The notes below the pieces were generated by a model that was not told where the DNA came from, did no database searches, and saw nothing but the letters and a program-made list of their open reading frames with translations. Below, piece by piece: positions 10,560 through 20,135 of a DNA stretch of 64,000 nucleotides; position 1 is the stretch's first letter; the number at the start of each line of letters is the position of its first letter. Position numbers and translations under genes: made by a program. Source of the stretch: Streptococcus infantis (GTDB lineage: Bacteria; Bacillota; Bacilli; Lactobacillales; Streptococcaceae). Location of the stretch: assembly GCF_019929665.1 (NCBI RefSeq), contig NZ_JAHZPZ010000002.1:404635-468634 (forward strand), written 5' to 3'.

Positions 10560-10574
10560 AATTTTCAGAATATT
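10560..10574. promoter_or_regulatory. CodY-type operator at amiA
   Basis: AATTTTCAGAATATT matches the CodY consensus AATTTTCWGAAAATT at 14 of 15 positions and lies 2 bp upstream of the amiA -35. A poorer copy (about 11/15) lies at 10606-10620. CodY represses peptide-uptake genes when branched-chain amino acids are plentiful in related bacteria; action here is inferred. Confidence 0.6.
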
Positions 10575-10628
10575 TTGTCGCATGTTTTTTTAAACATTTG
10601 AATCTTATGTTTTCAGAAAAGAAAACTA

Positions 10629-10657
10629 TTGACGAGAAACAATTTTCAAGGTATAAT
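10629..10657 (+). promoter_or_regulatory. tRNA-Cys promoter
   Basis: TTGACG (10629-10634), 17 bp, TATAAT (10652-10657), 12 bp before the tRNA. Near-consensus, as expected of a stable RNA gene. Confidence 0.85.
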
Positions 10658-10669
10658 AATAAAAGTTAA

Positions 10670-10740
10670 GGCGGTATAGCCAAGTGGTAAGGCACGGCTC
10701 TGCAAAAGCTTGATCGTCGGTTCAAATCCGTCTACCGCCT
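10670..10740 (+). tRNA. tRNA-Cys (anticodon GCA)
   Basis: 71-nt cloverleaf: acceptor GGCGGTA pairs with TACCGCC, the anticodon loop CTGCAAA carries GCA, and the T arm has GGTTCAAATCC. CCA is not encoded. A single-gene unit with its own promoter. Confidence 0.96.
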
Positions 10741-10839
10741 TTTTTATACTATTTTATAGGAATTTATCCGAAAAGAAAGCCCGATTTTAAGGTTTTTTTT
10801 TATTTTTTTTAGGATAAAAAAGGATAACTTTAAAAAACT

Positions 10840-10872
10840 TTTGGGGCGAGTTTGGGGCGAGTTTGGGGCAAG
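10840..10872. repeat. Three tandem 11-bp repeats downstream of tRNA-Cys
   Basis: TTTGGGGCGAG at 10840-10850 and 10851-10861, and TTTGGGGCAAG at 10862-10872. One helical turn per unit. Similar spacing is seen in the integrase arm-type pairs of the element at 52-62 kb. The 10741-10930 stretch contains no gene that I can support. Confidence 0.85.
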
Positions 10873-10935
10873 GGTATTTTTTAGAGCTTGGATTTTAAAT
10901 CCAAGCTTTCAGGGTAAACAAAAAAGACCGCTCAA

Positions 10936-10969
10936 AAAAGCTTTATCAGTTTTCTCTGATAAAGCTTTT
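10936..10969. terminator. Terminator after the CNNM gene
   Basis: A 14-bp perfect stem, AAAAGCTTTATCAG and complement, with a 6-nt loop. Flanking A and T runs make it usable from both sides. Confidence 0.85.
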
Positions 10970-10972
10970 GTT

Positions 10973-12304
10973 TTATTCAGTTTCTTCTTCTGATTCAAGT
11001 TCTTGAATTTGAACCTTAAGCTTGGTAACACGACCATTTTTTACCTTGTCATTTGTCAAGGTGATATGCTTGTTGCCACTATCTAACTCATAACTGAGTT
11101 TTTCTGATGTTGGAATAGTTCCCACACCTGTCAAATAATAACCAGCAATGGTATCTACATTGTCACTTTCAAGCTCGACATCAAAATAATCATTGAAATC
11201 GTTCAAATTCATTGTCCCTTGGACAATATGAGTGTCCTCGCCGATAGTATGAACATAGACTTCAGCACGGTCAGTTTCATCATCAATCTCACCAACAATC
11301 TCTTCAAGGAGATCCTCAAGTGTTACCAAACCAGCCATTCCTCCGTATTCATCAAGAAGAATAGCCATCTGTCTTTGTGAATTTCTTAGTTCTTTTAACA
11401 AATCGTCCACAAAAATGGTTTCAGGCACAAAGAGTGGATCTTGTAAGATTCGCTTCCAGACGATATTATCGAACCCACTGACAAAGGCTTCTTTAAGGAG
11501 ACTCTTTGTATGAATCAAACCAATGACATTGTCCTTATCGCCGTCATAAACAGGAATTCGAGAAAAGTTTTGTTTTAAGATACTTTCGATAATGGTCTGA
11601 GTGTCATCTTGGATATCTACCATGAAAGCATCTGTTCGAGGAACCATGACTTCACGCGCCATAAGCTCATCTAGTGAGAAAATCCCCTGCAACATCTCGA
11701 TTTCATCAGCATCCAAAGTTTCTTCGCTTTTAGTCAGCATGTACTCAATCTCATCACGAGTCATTTTTTCGTCTGCATCGTCAAATGTCATCGGCGTCAA
11801 ACGGCTCAAAAGATTGGTTGATGCAGATAGCAACCAAACAAAGGGACTCACAATCTTACCGAGAGCAATAATAAATGGTACAGTTCGGATTGCCAAGGCA
11901 TCCTTAAGATTTAGAGCAATGCGTTTAGGATAAAGTTCACCAAAAACGATAGAGATATAGGTCAAGAAAGCAAGTGACAGGAAGCTTGCGATTGCGTGCG
12001 CAGTTTCGCTATTTCCCATCCATGAGGCTATCAATTGTCCTAGAGAGTCTGCTAGTTTAGCCCCTGACAAGATTGTAATTAAAGTAATACCAACTTGAAT
12101 GGTTGATAAAAAGTGATTGGGGTTTTCAAGTACCTTTAGCAAACGGATATAGCGTTTATCCCCCTCTTCAGCCTTTTGTTCAACACGTGAGCGACTAAGA
12201 GAAACCATAGCCATCTCTGTAGCAGAGAAAAAAGCATTTAAAAAGGTCAAAACAACTAATAATACAAATTGCAGTAACAAATCCTGACTGCTCGGGTCTT
12301 CCAT
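10973..12304 (-). CDS. CNNM/HlyC-CorC family membrane protein with CBS pair
   Basis: 443 residues. N-terminal DUF21/CNNM domain with about four membrane spans (roughly 5-190), a CBS pair (about 215-340, [11 protein letters not shown] then SRIPVYDGD), and a C-terminal CorC_HlyC domain ending in an acidic tail. The family is annotated as hemolysin but is better known for magnesium or other divalent cation transport. Single gene with its own terminator; TAGGAGAAGG precedes the ATG. Substrate not determinable here. Confidence 0.85.
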   Translation of the reverse strand: MEDPSSQDLLLQFVLLVVLTFLNAFFSATEMAMVSLSRSRVEQKAEEGDKRYIRLLKVLENPNHFLSTIQVGITLITILSGAKLADSLGQLIASWMGNSETAHAIASFLSLAFLTYISIVFGELYPKRIALNLKDALAIRTVPFIIALGKIVSPFVWLLSASTNLLSRLTPMTFDDADEKMTRDEIEYMLTKSEETLDADEIEMLQGIFSLDELMAREVMVPRTDAFMVDIQDDTQTIIESILKQNFSRIPVYDGDKDNVIGLIHTKSLLKEAFVSGFDNIVWKRILQDPLFVPETIFVDDLLKELRNSQRQMAILLDEYGGMAGLVTLEDLLEEIVGEIDDETDRAEVYVHTIGEDTHIVQGTMNLNDFNDYFDVELESDNVDTIAGYYLTGVGTIPTSEKLSYELDSGNKHITLTNDKVKNGRVTKLKVQIQELESEEETE

Positions 12305-12422
12305 TTTCCTTCTCCTAAAAAGTATAATTGTGACTATTATACCATATTTTTCAACTTCTACACATTAAATTGTGATTTCTATAGTAAATCCCCTACCGAA
12401 ACAATAAGGGACCGACTATCTA

Positions 12423-13250
12423 TTAGTTCTTTGTAACAGTTACTTTTCCTGTTCGGTAATCTAACTGAATTCCCTTTTGAACGTTAGGAACTACGACGTT
12501 AAACTCCAATTCACCATCAGATGATTTGGCTTCAATCTGAGATGCAGAAGGAACCAAATCTTCTTCTGTAGCGTAGAGCAATGTGACACGGTAACGCACG
12601 CGCTTATTTTGATCCAAAGCCTTTCGAACTAAACTTTCATAGTAGTTTTGTCCAGTCGAATCTTCTGCGCGTGCTTGGTTGGCCCAGGCTGTTTGTACAG
12701 CGATATTTTTGGGATTGCTAGTAGATGCATCAAAGCCATCTAAGCCACCAATCAAGGCATAGCCTAATAAATGTCCTCTATCTACAGCGTGATTATAAGT
12801 CCCTTTTAAGTTTTTGACCTGATGCCATCCTGCCGGGGTCCAAGAAGTTGAACCATTACCGGTTTCTTCACGATCTTTGTACTGTCTTGTTGCTTTTGAC
12901 ATGAGGGCGTTAGCCACAGTTGGAACCGTCTCCCCACCTACAGTTTTTGTCTTGTTATCAGCATAGGGTTTACTTGAAACCTTTGCATCTAAGTTCGTTT
13001 TGTTCCCATTTACGATAAAAGCACCTGATCCATTCCACTCAAGAGTACCCTTTATTTGTATTTTTACCGAATCAGTCAGTACACTCTCGGCCAGTTCTTG
13101 ACTTGGAGTATCAAGCGACTGGGATTTTTGTTTTACTCGTGTTTGTGGTGCAGTGTTGGAAGACTGCATTTGTTTAATATAGTAGCTTCCTGCTGACAAG
13201 AGCAAAAAGAGCAAGAGGCCAATTAGGGCCTGACTTGTTTTTTTGTTCAT
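12423..13250 (-). CDS. endA: Membrane-anchored DNA-entry nuclease EndA
   Basis: 275 residues, the pneumococcal size. One N-terminal membrane anchor (about 8-24), then the beta-beta-alpha-metal nuclease: DRGH motif with catalytic His160, Asn191 (AWANQ) and Glu205 (YYESL), matching the residues known in the pneumococcal enzyme. It degrades one strand of incoming DNA during transformation and can degrade neutrophil DNA traps. Downstream of murA and epuA as in S. pneumoniae, and functionally linked to the comG pilus genes further along. Confidence 0.95.
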   Translation of the reverse strand: MNKKTSQALIGLLLFLLLSAGSYYIKQMQSSNTAPQTRVKQKSQSLDTPSQELAESVLTDSVKIQIKGTLEWNGSGAFIVNGNKTNLDAKVSSKPYADNKTKTVGGETVPTVANALMSKATRQYKDREETGNGSTSWTPAGWHQVKNLKGTYNHAVDRGHLLGYALIGGLDGFDASTSNPKNIAVQTAWANQARAEDSTGQNYYESLVRKALDQNKRVRYRVTLLYATEEDLVPSASQIEAKSSDGELEFNVVVPNVQKGIQLDYRTGKVTVTKN

Positions 13251-13296
13251 ACTTTCTCCTTCATTTCACTTCCTAGAAAAAGGCTGGTCACCCAGC

Positions 13297-13485
13297 CTAT
13301 TTCCCTGTAAATTTCGCAATTAACTCATGCCACTTTTCTGGAGCTAAAATCGCCCATGGATCTTGGCCCTTGCCTAAGATACCGTAGCCAATCATCAAGC
13401 CAATTCCAAGTGCTAAGACACCTAAAAGTAAAACAATGATGACTAAAAGAAATCGACGCAACACATAAGATACTTCTTTATTCAT
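13297..13485 (-). CDS. epuA: EpuA, small membrane protein (RNA polymerase beta-subunit annotation)
   Basis: 62 residues from [10 protein letters not shown], with one membrane span (about 12-36). This small family is often labelled DNA-directed RNA polymerase subunit beta, a name carried over from longer fusion proteins and not a demonstrated role. The ATG overlaps the end of murA by 8 bases in another frame; upstream in-frame ATGs exist, but this one gives the family length. It lies between murA and endA as in pneumococcus. Confidence 0.8.
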   Translation of the reverse strand: MNKEVSYVLRRFLLVIIVLLLGVLALGIGLMIGYGILGKGQDPWAILAPEKWHELIAKFTGK

Positions 13486-14770
13486 CTTCATCTTCATCAG
13501 CTTCCACACTTACCCGTTCAATATTAGCTCCTAACTGAGCTAATTTTTCATGAAAACGATAATAACCTCTATCCAAATGGACAAGTTTCCCAACAACAGT
13601 CTCCCCTTCAGCTATTAAACCTGTCAGAATCAAGGCTGCACTGGCACGAAGGTCCGTAGACAGCACTTCTGCCCCTTGGAGAGGTTGCCCGCCAACGATA
13701 CGAGCTGTATCACGGATAATCTCAGAATGCAAGCCCATGCGACGCATTTCCTCTAGATGTTGGAAACGATTCTCAAAGACTGTCTCAACCATAGTTGATT
13801 CTCCTTGAGCAACCGTCATAAGAGCAGTAAACTGCGCCTGCATGTCCGTAGGAAACCCTGGATGTGGTAAGGTCTTGACATAAACTGCTTTTAGTTTGTC
13901 TCGTTGAGAACGGATGCGGATTCCTTCATCCTCATCGATGACTTCAACACCCATTTCTTGTAATTTCGCCAACAAGGGACGGTTGTGTTCCCAGATAGCA
14001 TCTTGAATCAGGACATCTCCACCTGTCATTGCAGCAGCAACCATGAACGTCCCTGCTTCGATGCGGTCTTGAACAACGTTATGGGTTGCACCATGCAAGT
14101 TTTCAACACCAGTGATAGTAATGCTCTCTGTTCCCGCACCTTTGACTTTAGCACCCATTTTATTTAAAAGAACAGCCAAGTCTACAATTTCAGGTTCACG
14201 CGCAGCATTTTCGATAACAGTTACGCCATCAGCTAGCGTTGCAGCCATCATCAAGTTTTGGGTTGCCCCAACACTAGGAAAGTCCATATAGATATGGGCC
14301 CCATGCAAGCGTTCTGCCTTAGCTTCGATATAGCCAGCTGTTTGGGTAATCTTAGCCCCCATTGCTTCCAAACCTTTAAGGTGAAGGTCAATCGGACGAC
14401 TACCGATCGTACAACCACCTGGCATCGAAACTTTAGCGTGACCAACCCTAGCCAGAATCGGACCCAAGACTACAATAGAAGCACGCATCTTGCTGACATA
14501 CTTATAGGGAGCTTCTTCTGTGATATCATCTGTCGCATCCACTTCAACAACGTGTGCATCTTGATCAAAATTAACTTTCGCATTTAATCCACGAACTACT
14601 TGGTTCATGGTAAAGACATCCGATAGGATAGGAACATTTTTTAAAACTGTTTTTCCTTCGCTTGCTAAAATTGTCGCCGCAAGCAGTGGCAAAACTGCAT
14701 TTTTCGCGCCCTCAATTGTAACACTTCCGACAAGGCGATTATCGCCACCTCGAACTACAATTTTTTCCAT
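13478..14770 (-). CDS. murA: UDP-N-acetylglucosamine 1-carboxyvinyltransferase MurA
   Basis: 430 residues of the EPSP-synthase-like fold. Conserved Lys23 in GAKNA and catalytic Cys120 in [11 protein letters not shown] (the fosfomycin target residue), then RASIV and DMQAQ blocks. It makes the first committed step of peptidoglycan precursor synthesis, adding enolpyruvate to UDP-GlcNAc in the cytoplasm. Streptococci have two MurA paralogues; the epuA-endA neighbours fit the pneumococcal murA1 locus. The C-terminus is unusually acidic (EADEDEDE). Confidence 0.95.
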   Translation of the reverse strand: MEKIVVRGGDNRLVGSVTIEGAKNAVLPLLAATILASEGKTVLKNVPILSDVFTMNQVVRGLNAKVNFDQDAHVVEVDATDDITEEAPYKYVSKMRASIVVLGPILARVGHAKVSMPGGCTIGSRPIDLHLKGLEAMGAKITQTAGYIEAKAERLHGAHIYMDFPSVGATQNLMMAATLADGVTVIENAAREPEIVDLAVLLNKMGAKVKGAGTESITITGVENLHGATHNVVQDRIEAGTFMVAAAMTGGDVLIQDAIWEHNRPLLAKLQEMGVEVIDEDEGIRIRSQRDKLKAVYVKTLPHPGFPTDMQAQFTALMTVAQGESTMVETVFENRFQHLEEMRRMGLHSEIIRDTARIVGGQPLQGAEVLSTDLRASAALILTGLIAEGETVVGKLVHLDRGYYRFHEKLAQLGANIERVSVEADEDEDE

Positions 14771-14794
14771 AAATATTTTCCTTTACTTTCGAAT

Positions 14795-15025
14795 TTAGAA
14801 TAATGTCCGTACAGCTTCTTGCCATAATTGGTAGAGATTTAGGAAAAAAGAACTGATTAGATATCCTAAACCGATACTATACAATACTACCAAAAGTCGT
14901 ACCTTCATCGCATTGTCCTTGGTCACCTTCAAAATTTGATCCCATTTGACTAAATCTTTCAAAAGTTGAAAAACTAGGTAGATAAAAAACATATGACTAC
15001 TTAGGGTAAAAAACAATTGAATCAT
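14795..15025 (-). CDS. DUF1146 family small membrane protein
   Basis: 76 residues with two hydrophobic segments (about 6-24 and 45-65) around the KWDQILKVTKDNAMKVR linker that typifies DUF1146 (YwzB-like). Read leftward, 24 bp before murA, so probably cotranscribed with it. No function is established for the family. Confidence 0.8.
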   Translation of the reverse strand: MIQLFFTLSSHMFFIYLVFQLLKDLVKWDQILKVTKDNAMKVRLLVVLYSIGLGYLISSFFLNLYQLWQEAVRTLF

Positions 15026-15082
15026 CTGCCTATTATACCATCTTCTTTTTTTCTACGCTAGTCTATGGACTTGCACTATATT

Positions 15083-16120
15083 CTATGGGTTGTTTTTCAA
15101 GTAATCAATTGCATCCTGAAGTGTTTTTACAGGAACAATCTTCATGTCTGTTTTAATCATTTCAGCAGCTTCTACAGCCGTGTCATAATTACTTTTAGCA
15201 TTAGGATTGGCCTTTTTAGCTTCTTCAGTTACTGGATTGTTAGGAGCAAAGAATACAGTAGCTCCTTTTTTTGCAGCAGCAACAACTTTTTTGTCAATTC
15301 CACCAATATCACCAACATTTCCATCTCTGTCGATACTTCCTGTACCAGCAATGATACGTCCATTTCGAAGACTTGGATCTGCAATTTGCGTATAGATGGA
15401 TAAACTAAACATCATTCCAGCACTCGGACCACCAATGCCAGCAGTTGAAAACTTGATTGGCACATCACTTGACACTTCTGTGCGGTCAATCAAACCGATT
15501 CCAATACCGTTTTTCCCATTTTCCAGAGTAATGATTTTTCCTTCAGCGGTTTTGACTTTCCCATCTTCTTGATAAGTAACTTTAACCTTGTCGCCTAGAG
15601 TTTGAGAATTGACGTAGTCGACCATCTCCTTAGAACTCTCAAAAGTCTTATCATTGACAGCTGTTACAGTGTCAGCGATATTGAGAATACCCTTGAAGGT
15701 TGAGTTATCTGTTACGGTCAAAACATAGACTCCCAGGTATTTGAGTTCTATCTCCTTGCCCGCCGCCTTCAGACCTTGATATTTGGCCATGTTCTGCGAA
15801 GTTTCCATGTAAAACTGGTTGATTCGCATAAATTCTGCATCTGAAGAACCACCTGTCATTTCTTTTGCACTACGAATATCTGTAAAAGGTGTTAGCCAAG
15901 CATAAACCAAGTCCACCATTCTGGCGTGTTTAACTCCTACCGTCACAAATTGGTAAGAGCCTTCTTCTTGGTCAGATTGGTTATTAACTTGTAAAACCTT
16001 TCGAATATCTTCTGAAGTCCCTGGCACCTCAATGTAATAAGGAAGTGGTACCGTAAAAGCTATAAAAGTGATCATGAGCCCGATGATTAAATATATGGGC
16101 CATCTAGTTTTTTTCTTCAT
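15083..16120 (-). CDS. sepM: PDZ/Lon-type membrane serine protease SepM
   Basis: 345 residues. N-terminal membrane anchor (about 8-26), PDZ domain (about 120-210, YLGVYVLTV), then a Lon-like protease domain with nucleophile Ser233 in GPSAG and the paired Lys at 277/278 (GGIDKK). Family YlbL/SepM; in S. mutans SepM trims the competence-stimulating peptide outside the cell. Overlaps the end of coaD by 17 bp, so the two are cotranscribed, as in pneumococcus. Confidence 0.88.
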   Translation of the reverse strand: MKKKTRWPIYLIIGLMITFIAFTVPLPYYIEVPGTSEDIRKVLQVNNQSDQEEGSYQFVTVGVKHARMVDLVYAWLTPFTDIRSAKEMTGGSSDAEFMRINQFYMETSQNMAKYQGLKAAGKEIELKYLGVYVLTVTDNSTFKGILNIADTVTAVNDKTFESSKEMVDYVNSQTLGDKVKVTYQEDGKVKTAEGKIITLENGKNGIGIGLIDRTEVSSDVPIKFSTAGIGGPSAGMMFSLSIYTQIADPSLRNGRIIAGTGSIDRDGNVGDIGGIDKKVVAAAKKGATVFFAPNNPVTEEAKKANPNAKSNYDTAVEAAEMIKTDMKIVPVKTLQDAIDYLKNNP

Positions 16121-16592
16121 TCTTTAACTCCTCCAAGACTACATTTGGTACATACTTGCTAATATCTTGTTCAAACTTCAATAGTTCTCTCACAGCTGAA
16201 GAGCTGATGTAAACATGCTCTGGGCGACTATGGAGATAGACTGTCTCAATCTCTCCTGCTAATTGATGGTTGTAAAAATCAAAACTGGCTTCATACTGAA
16301 GATCAGTAGCGTTACGCAAACCACGAACAAGAACATGGACACCCAGTTTTCTAGCAACATCAACGACTAATTCATCATGAGAGGCAATGACTTGGACATT
16401 TTTTAGGTGTCCCACCGCTTTTTCAACCGACTCTAGCCGACTTTCTATCGGTAAAAATCCATTTTTGTGTGGATTATAAAAAATCCCTACATACAATTTA
16501 TCAAAGAGCTTACTTGCACGCTCAATGAGATCCATATGCCCATTTGTCATTGGATCAAACGAACCTGTGAATAGCCCGATTTTATCTGACAT
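16104..16592 (-). CDS. coaD: Phosphopantetheine adenylyltransferase CoaD
   Basis: 162 residues. Nucleotidyltransferase signature [10 protein letters not shown] near the N-terminus and the ISSSAVREL block near the C-terminus. It catalyses the fourth step of coenzyme A synthesis, transferring AMP to 4'-phosphopantetheine. Overlaps rsmD upstream by 11 bp and sepM downstream; an rsmD-coaD pair is conserved across Firmicutes. Confidence 0.96.
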   Translation of the reverse strand: MSDKIGLFTGSFDPMTNGHMDLIERASKLFDKLYVGIFYNPHKNGFLPIESRLESVEKAVGHLKNVQVIASHDELVVDVARKLGVHVLVRGLRNATDLQYEASFDFYNHQLAGEIETVYLHSRPEHVYISSSAVRELLKFEQDISKYVPNVVLEELKNEEKN

Positions 16593-17121
16593 AAACCGTC
16601 ACCTTACTAATCCCATATATTTTTTCCTTCCAGATGCCTAAACAGGCGATTTCTTCTGGAAGCTCTACTGATTTATCGGTCTCGCAGACCACCATGACAT
16701 CTTCTGAGAAAAGATTTCTCTCCGCCATTTTTTCAATGTCGGATACGATTTGCTCCTTTGCATAGGGAGGGTCCAAAAAGATGAGATCAAAGACACCATC
16801 CACTTGCTCCAATGCGCGACTGGATTCCATTTTCAATAATTGAAATTTAGAGGTCTCCTTGGTCATCTGAATGTTTTCTGCCACAATATTCTGTGCTCGG
16901 CGATCCTTCTCAACTAGGACAGCGCTGGACATCCCTCTTGAAACTGCTTCAATGGATAAGCCCCCACTACCAGCATAGAGATCTAGTACACGTCCTCCTT
17001 CAAAGTAAGGGCCAATCATATTGAAAATAGCTCCGCGGACCTTGTCCGATGTCGGCCTCGTTGTTTTCCCGTCCAAGGTTTTTAAAGGACGTCCTCCGTA
17101 GATTCCTGATACGATTTTCAT
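16582..17121 (-). CDS. rsmD: 16S rRNA (guanine966-N2)-methyltransferase RsmD
   Basis: 179 residues from [13 protein letters not shown]-binding [11 protein letters not shown] (46-56) and the catalytic DPPY motif at 117-120. It methylates the 30S subunit during assembly. The start is set by homology, not by a ribosome site: there is none, and the -10 box ends only 7 bases before the ATG, which predicts a leaderless message. An upstream in-frame extension lacks conserved sequence. Confidence 0.92.
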   Translation of the reverse strand: MKIVSGIYGGRPLKTLDGKTTRPTSDKVRGAIFNMIGPYFEGGRVLDLYAGSGGLSIEAVSRGMSSAVLVEKDRRAQNIVAENIQMTKETSKFQLLKMESSRALEQVDGVFDLIFLDPPYAKEQIVSDIEKMAERNLFSEDVMVVCETDKSVELPEEIACLGIWKEKIYGISKVTVYVR

Positions 17122-17128
17122 AAGGTAT

Positions 17129-17137
17129 ATTATACCA
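17129..17137 (-). promoter_or_regulatory. Extended -10 of rsmD (leaderless start predicted)
   Basis: Minus strand reads TGGTATAAT, then ATACCTT, then ATG. With the usual 6-8 nt from -10 to transcription start, the mRNA begins at or next to the A of the ATG. Confidence 0.65.
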
Positions 17138-17156
17138 AATTCTGATGAAATAAGAA

Positions 17157-17178
17157 AATCGAACCTCTCGGTTCGATT
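17157..17178 (-). terminator. Terminator of asnA
   Basis: AATCGAACC, TCTC loop, GGTTCGATT: a perfect 9-bp stem; leftward transcription continues into TTTTCTTATTT. Confidence 0.85.
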
Positions 17179-17180
17179 GA

Positions 17181-18173
17181 TTAAAGAATATTCTCGTAAG
17201 TATCTCTGACTTCTTGTGGCCAAACACTGGTTTGAACTTCACCGATGTGCTTCTTACGAAGTAAAAACATGGCCATACGAGACTGCCCAATTCCTCCACC
17301 GATTGTCAATGGGAAGAGTCCGTTTAGAAGAGCTCTATGCCATTCCAAAGAAAGGCGGTCTTCATCTCCTGTGATAGCTACTTGTCGACGAAGAGTGTCT
17401 TCATCAACACGAATTCCCATTGAAGATAATTCAAATGCTGCGCCCAAGTTATCATTCCACACAAGGATATCACCATTCAAGCCATGATAGCCATTTTCAG
17501 ATTCAGTTGTCCAGTCATCATAGTCTGGTGCACGTCCATCATGAGGTTTTCCATCCGACAATACACCGCCAATACCAATCAAGAAGACAGCACCGAATTC
17601 CTTACAGATAGCATTTTCACGTTCTTTAGGTGTCAAGTCTGGATAGCGTTCAACCAGCTCTTCTGTATGGATAAAGGTAATTTGCTTAGGCAAGATTGAC
17701 TCAATATCATAACGGGCTTCAACTGCTAACTCAGTCAAACGAATGGCCTTATAAATTTTTTCAACCGTTTCTTTAAGATAAGCTAGGTTGCGATGGCCGT
17801 TTGGAATGACTTTCTCCCAGTCCCATTGGTCTACATAAACCGAGTGAGTCGCATCTAGTGAGTCTTCGTCTGGACGAAGGGCCTTCATGTGAACAAAGAG
17901 GCCTTCTCCTTCACCAAAACCAAAACGAGCCAAAGTATGGCGTTTCCACTTAGCAAGTGAATGCACCACTTCATAGGTTTCATTAGGAATCTGCAAAACC
18001 TTAACTGAAACTGGATGTTCAATCCCTGAAAGGTTATCCTGCATCCCATCCCCAACCTTACTCAAGATTGGTCCTTGCACCTCTACTACTTCTAACTTAT
18101 CTTTTAAATATTGGGTAAAGGTATTTTTTACAAAGGAAATCTCTTCTTGCTGATGGATAAAACTTTTCTTCAT
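17181..18173 (-). CDS. asnA: Aspartate--ammonia ligase AsnA
   Basis: 330 residues, the typical length. Class II aminoacyl-tRNA-synthetase-like fold with blocks [10 protein letters not shown] and the C-terminal [16 protein letters not shown]. It makes asparagine from aspartate, ammonia and ATP. Monocistronic, with a clean terminator. The pneumococcal neighbourhood (rsmD, coaD on one side) is kept. Confidence 0.96.
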   Translation of the reverse strand: MKKSFIHQQEEISFVKNTFTQYLKDKLEVVEVQGPILSKVGDGMQDNLSGIEHPVSVKVLQIPNETYEVVHSLAKWKRHTLARFGFGEGEGLFVHMKALRPDEDSLDATHSVYVDQWDWEKVIPNGHRNLAYLKETVEKIYKAIRLTELAVEARYDIESILPKQITFIHTEELVERYPDLTPKERENAICKEFGAVFLIGIGGVLSDGKPHDGRAPDYDDWTTESENGYHGLNGDILVWNDNLGAAFELSSMGIRVDEDTLRRQVAITGDEDRLSLEWHRALLNGLFPLTIGGGIGQSRMAMFLLRKKHIGEVQTSVWPQEVRDTYENIL

Positions 18174-18238
18174 ACGTTCCTCCTTTTGAATAATAAGAAG
18201 ATTATACCTTTTTGTTATTAAAAATGAAAGTAAAAATT

Positions 18239-18261
18239 AAAAAAGAGCTCATTTGAGCTCT
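18239..18261 (-). terminator. Terminator of the BI-1 family gene
   Basis: AGAGCTCA and TGAGCTCT flank a 2-base centre (a palindromic stem); on the minus strand it is followed by TTTTTTAAT. Confidence 0.8.
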
Positions 18262-18268
18262 AAAAGTA

Positions 18269-18952
18269 TTAATCGTCACGTCCAAAGATACGCAAGAAGC
18301 TAAGGAAGAGGTTGATAAAGTCAAGGTAGAGGCTAAGTGCCAAAGAAATTGCCCAACCTGTAGCAACCTGACCGTCTGACTCTTCGTAAACATAACGAAT
18401 TTTTTGATTATCCCAAGCAATCAAACCTGCAAAAACAAGCACCATAACAATACTAATAATGTAGTCCATTAGGCCACTATTTAAGAAGATATTAACAACC
18501 ATGGCCAGTATCAGACCAAATAAGGCTGCAATCAAAGCACGACCGATTCCACTCAAATCCTTTTTAATGACTACTCCTACGATAGCCATCACAAAGAAGA
18601 GGGCTGCACTGGAGATAAAGGCTGTCAAAACTGTCCCAGGAAGATAGAGCGAAACAATGAAGCTTAGTGAAAAACCATTAACCGCTGAGTAGAGCAGAAA
18701 TATTGGAAAGGTTGCTGGACTATTCTTTACCGCTAAACCACTCGCAAAAATCACTAGAGCTACTTCTACAATTCCTGTTACGATTAGCCATATACGGGCG
18801 TTAATCATTAACTGAACAAGAAGATCTTGGAAGGTTGTTAACATCAAGGCTGAAACAATTGCAGATAAGGCAATCCCAATCCCGACAAAAGCATAGACTT
18901 TTGCATAAAATTGATTCAGACCAGAACGTTCTTGAATAATTGTTTGATTCAT
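18269..18952 (-). CDS. Bax inhibitor-1/YccA family membrane protein
   Basis: 227 residues with seven predicted membrane spans, ending SFLRIFGRDD. The family pattern of small loops and the late Asp pair (YLDFINLFLSFL.IFG) is clear. Bacterial members are linked to a pH-sensitive calcium leak (YetJ) or to FtsH regulation (YccA); which applies here cannot be told. Single-gene unit with its own terminator. Confidence 0.85.
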   Translation of the reverse strand: MNQTIIQERSGLNQFYAKVYAFVGIGIALSAIVSALMLTTFQDLLVQLMINARIWLIVTGIVEVALVIFASGLAVKNSPATFPIFLLYSAVNGFSLSFIVSLYLPGTVLTAFISSAALFFVMAIVGVVIKKDLSGIGRALIAALFGLILAMVVNIFLNSGLMDYIISIVMVLVFAGLIAWDNQKIRYVYEESDGQVATGWAISLALSLYLDFINLFLSFLRIFGRDD

Positions 18953-19006
18953 ATCTTTTTTCTCCTTATGAAATCTTTTTACTGATTATAACAAAAATAA
19001 AACAAT

Positions 19007-19747
19007 TTAACTCAAATAAAACATGAGTATGCCTGCAGCAATGGCAACGTTGAGACTTTCCGCTTGCCCTTTCATGGTAATATGAACCAGTTGATCTGCC
19101 TGATTTGTCATGAATGGACTAATGCCTTGACCTTCATTTCCCATAACCAAGACGAAATCTGCTAGCTGAGCAAGCTCACGATAATCTTTAGAGTTTTGGG
19201 ACAAAGTAGTTGCCAGAATTGGTAAATTGCCCTTTTTAGCCTCTTCAACAAAAGTTTCAATAGGCATCCGATAAATCGGTAAATGAAAATGACTGCCCTG
19301 CATGGATCGAAGAGTCTTCAAGCTATAAATATCTGCTGACTTGCTTGAAACAACGACTCCCGAAAAACCTGCCGCATCTGCCGTTCGGATCATTGTGCCA
19401 ACATTTCCAGGATCCTGCACGTCTTCCAAGAAAAGATATTTCCCTTGGCTCAAATCCGGCAACTGCTCTTCTTCCTTTTGAACAATGGCTACAATGCCCT
19501 GAGGAGTTTGTGAATCTGCTAAATCAAGCAAGATTTCTTCGGCCACAAAGACAGTCTGAGGGTAGTCCGTTAATTTTTCACCATACTCTGAAAGGGCAAA
19601 TATTTTCTCAATCTTTGCACCAGCCTGAACAGCCTCTTCAAACAAATGCCATCCTTCAATTAAATAAGAAGATTTTCGATATTTTTTTTGATGCAATTTC
19701 TTGGCATTTTTTACCACAGAATTGGCTTTAGAGGTTATAATAGTCAT
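19007..19747 (-). CDS. TrmH/SpoU family RNA methyltransferase
   Basis: 246 residues from MTIITSKANS. N-terminal substrate-binding domain (about 1-95) and SpoU fold with LEDVQDPGNVGTMIRTADAAG (motif 1), VMGNEGQGIS (motif 2) and ESLNVAIAAGI (motif 3), which form the knotted SAM site. Probably a 23S rRNA ribose methylase; exact target unknown. No ribosome site precedes the ATG, and an extended -10 ends 6 bases before it, so the message should be leaderless. Divergent from the acylphosphatase gene. Confidence 0.88.
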   Translation of the reverse strand: MTIITSKANSVVKNAKKLHQKKYRKSSYLIEGWHLFEEAVQAGAKIEKIFALSEYGEKLTDYPQTVFVAEEILLDLADSQTPQGIVAIVQKEEEQLPDLSQGKYLFLEDVQDPGNVGTMIRTADAAGFSGVVVSSKSADIYSLKTLRSMQGSHFHLPIYRMPIETFVEEAKKGNLPILATTLSQNSKDYRELAQLADFVLVMGNEGQGISPFMTNQADQLVHITMKGQAESLNVAIAAGILMFYLS

Positions 19748-19753
19748 AGGAGT

Positions 19754-19762
19754 ATTATAACA
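19754..19762 (-). promoter_or_regulatory. Extended -10 of the TrmH-family gene (leaderless)
   Basis: Minus strand TGTTATAAT, ACTCCT, ATG. Transcription should begin at the ATG. A TTG codon six codons upstream lies inside the promoter and is not a likely start. Confidence 0.65.
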
Positions 19763-19780
19763 CAATCAAGGAGGTTTGGT

Positions 19781-20059
19781 ATGCAAAAGGTCAAAATGAT
19801 CGCACAGGGTCGAGTTCAAGGCGTTGGTTTCCGCTGGGGCGTCTACACCCTTGCCCTCGAACTAGGTGGAATCACTGGTCGTGTCTGGAACAATGATGAC
19901 GGAACCGTTGAAATTCTTGCCCAAGCAGAGTCTTCAGCTATCATGGCTAAGTTCATCCAAGAGATTCGAAAAGGACCTACTCCCTTCTCAAAAGTAACTT
20001 ATCTAGATGTTCAATTGAGCAACTTCCCATCCTATTCAGATTTCAAAGTAGCAAATTAG
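19781..20059 (+). CDS. acyP: Acylphosphatase
   Basis: 92 residues, the classical size. The anion-binding loop GRVQGVGFR (10-18) supplies the catalytic Arg18, and WNNDDGTVEI has the catalytic Asn pair at 37-38. It hydrolyses acyl phosphates such as carbamoyl phosphate. AAGGAGGT seven bases upstream fixes the start; upstream in-frame codons belong to the divergent promoter region. Followed by yidC2 as in pneumococcus. Confidence 0.95.
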   Translation: MQKVKMIAQGRVQGVGFRWGVYTLALELGGITGRVWNNDDGTVEILAQAESSAIMAKFIQEIRKGPTPFSKVTYLDVQLSNFPSYSDFKVAN

Positions 20060-20072
20060 GTCTCTAGAACTA

Positions 20073-20101
20073 TTGTATATTTTCAAAAAAAACAGTAGAA
20101 T
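20073..20101 (+). promoter_or_regulatory. yidC2 promoter
   Basis: TTGTAT (20073-20078), 17 bp, TAGAAT (20096-20101), followed by the leader of yidC2. Confidence 0.7.
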
Positions 20102-20135
20102 AGAAAGGTATCATTTTTAAGAAGGAATTAAAACA

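Noticed and set aside
13485..13509. Upstream start of epuA giving 70 residues
   Set aside because: The added MWKLMKMK is an out-of-frame reading of the acidic murA end and is longer than the family.
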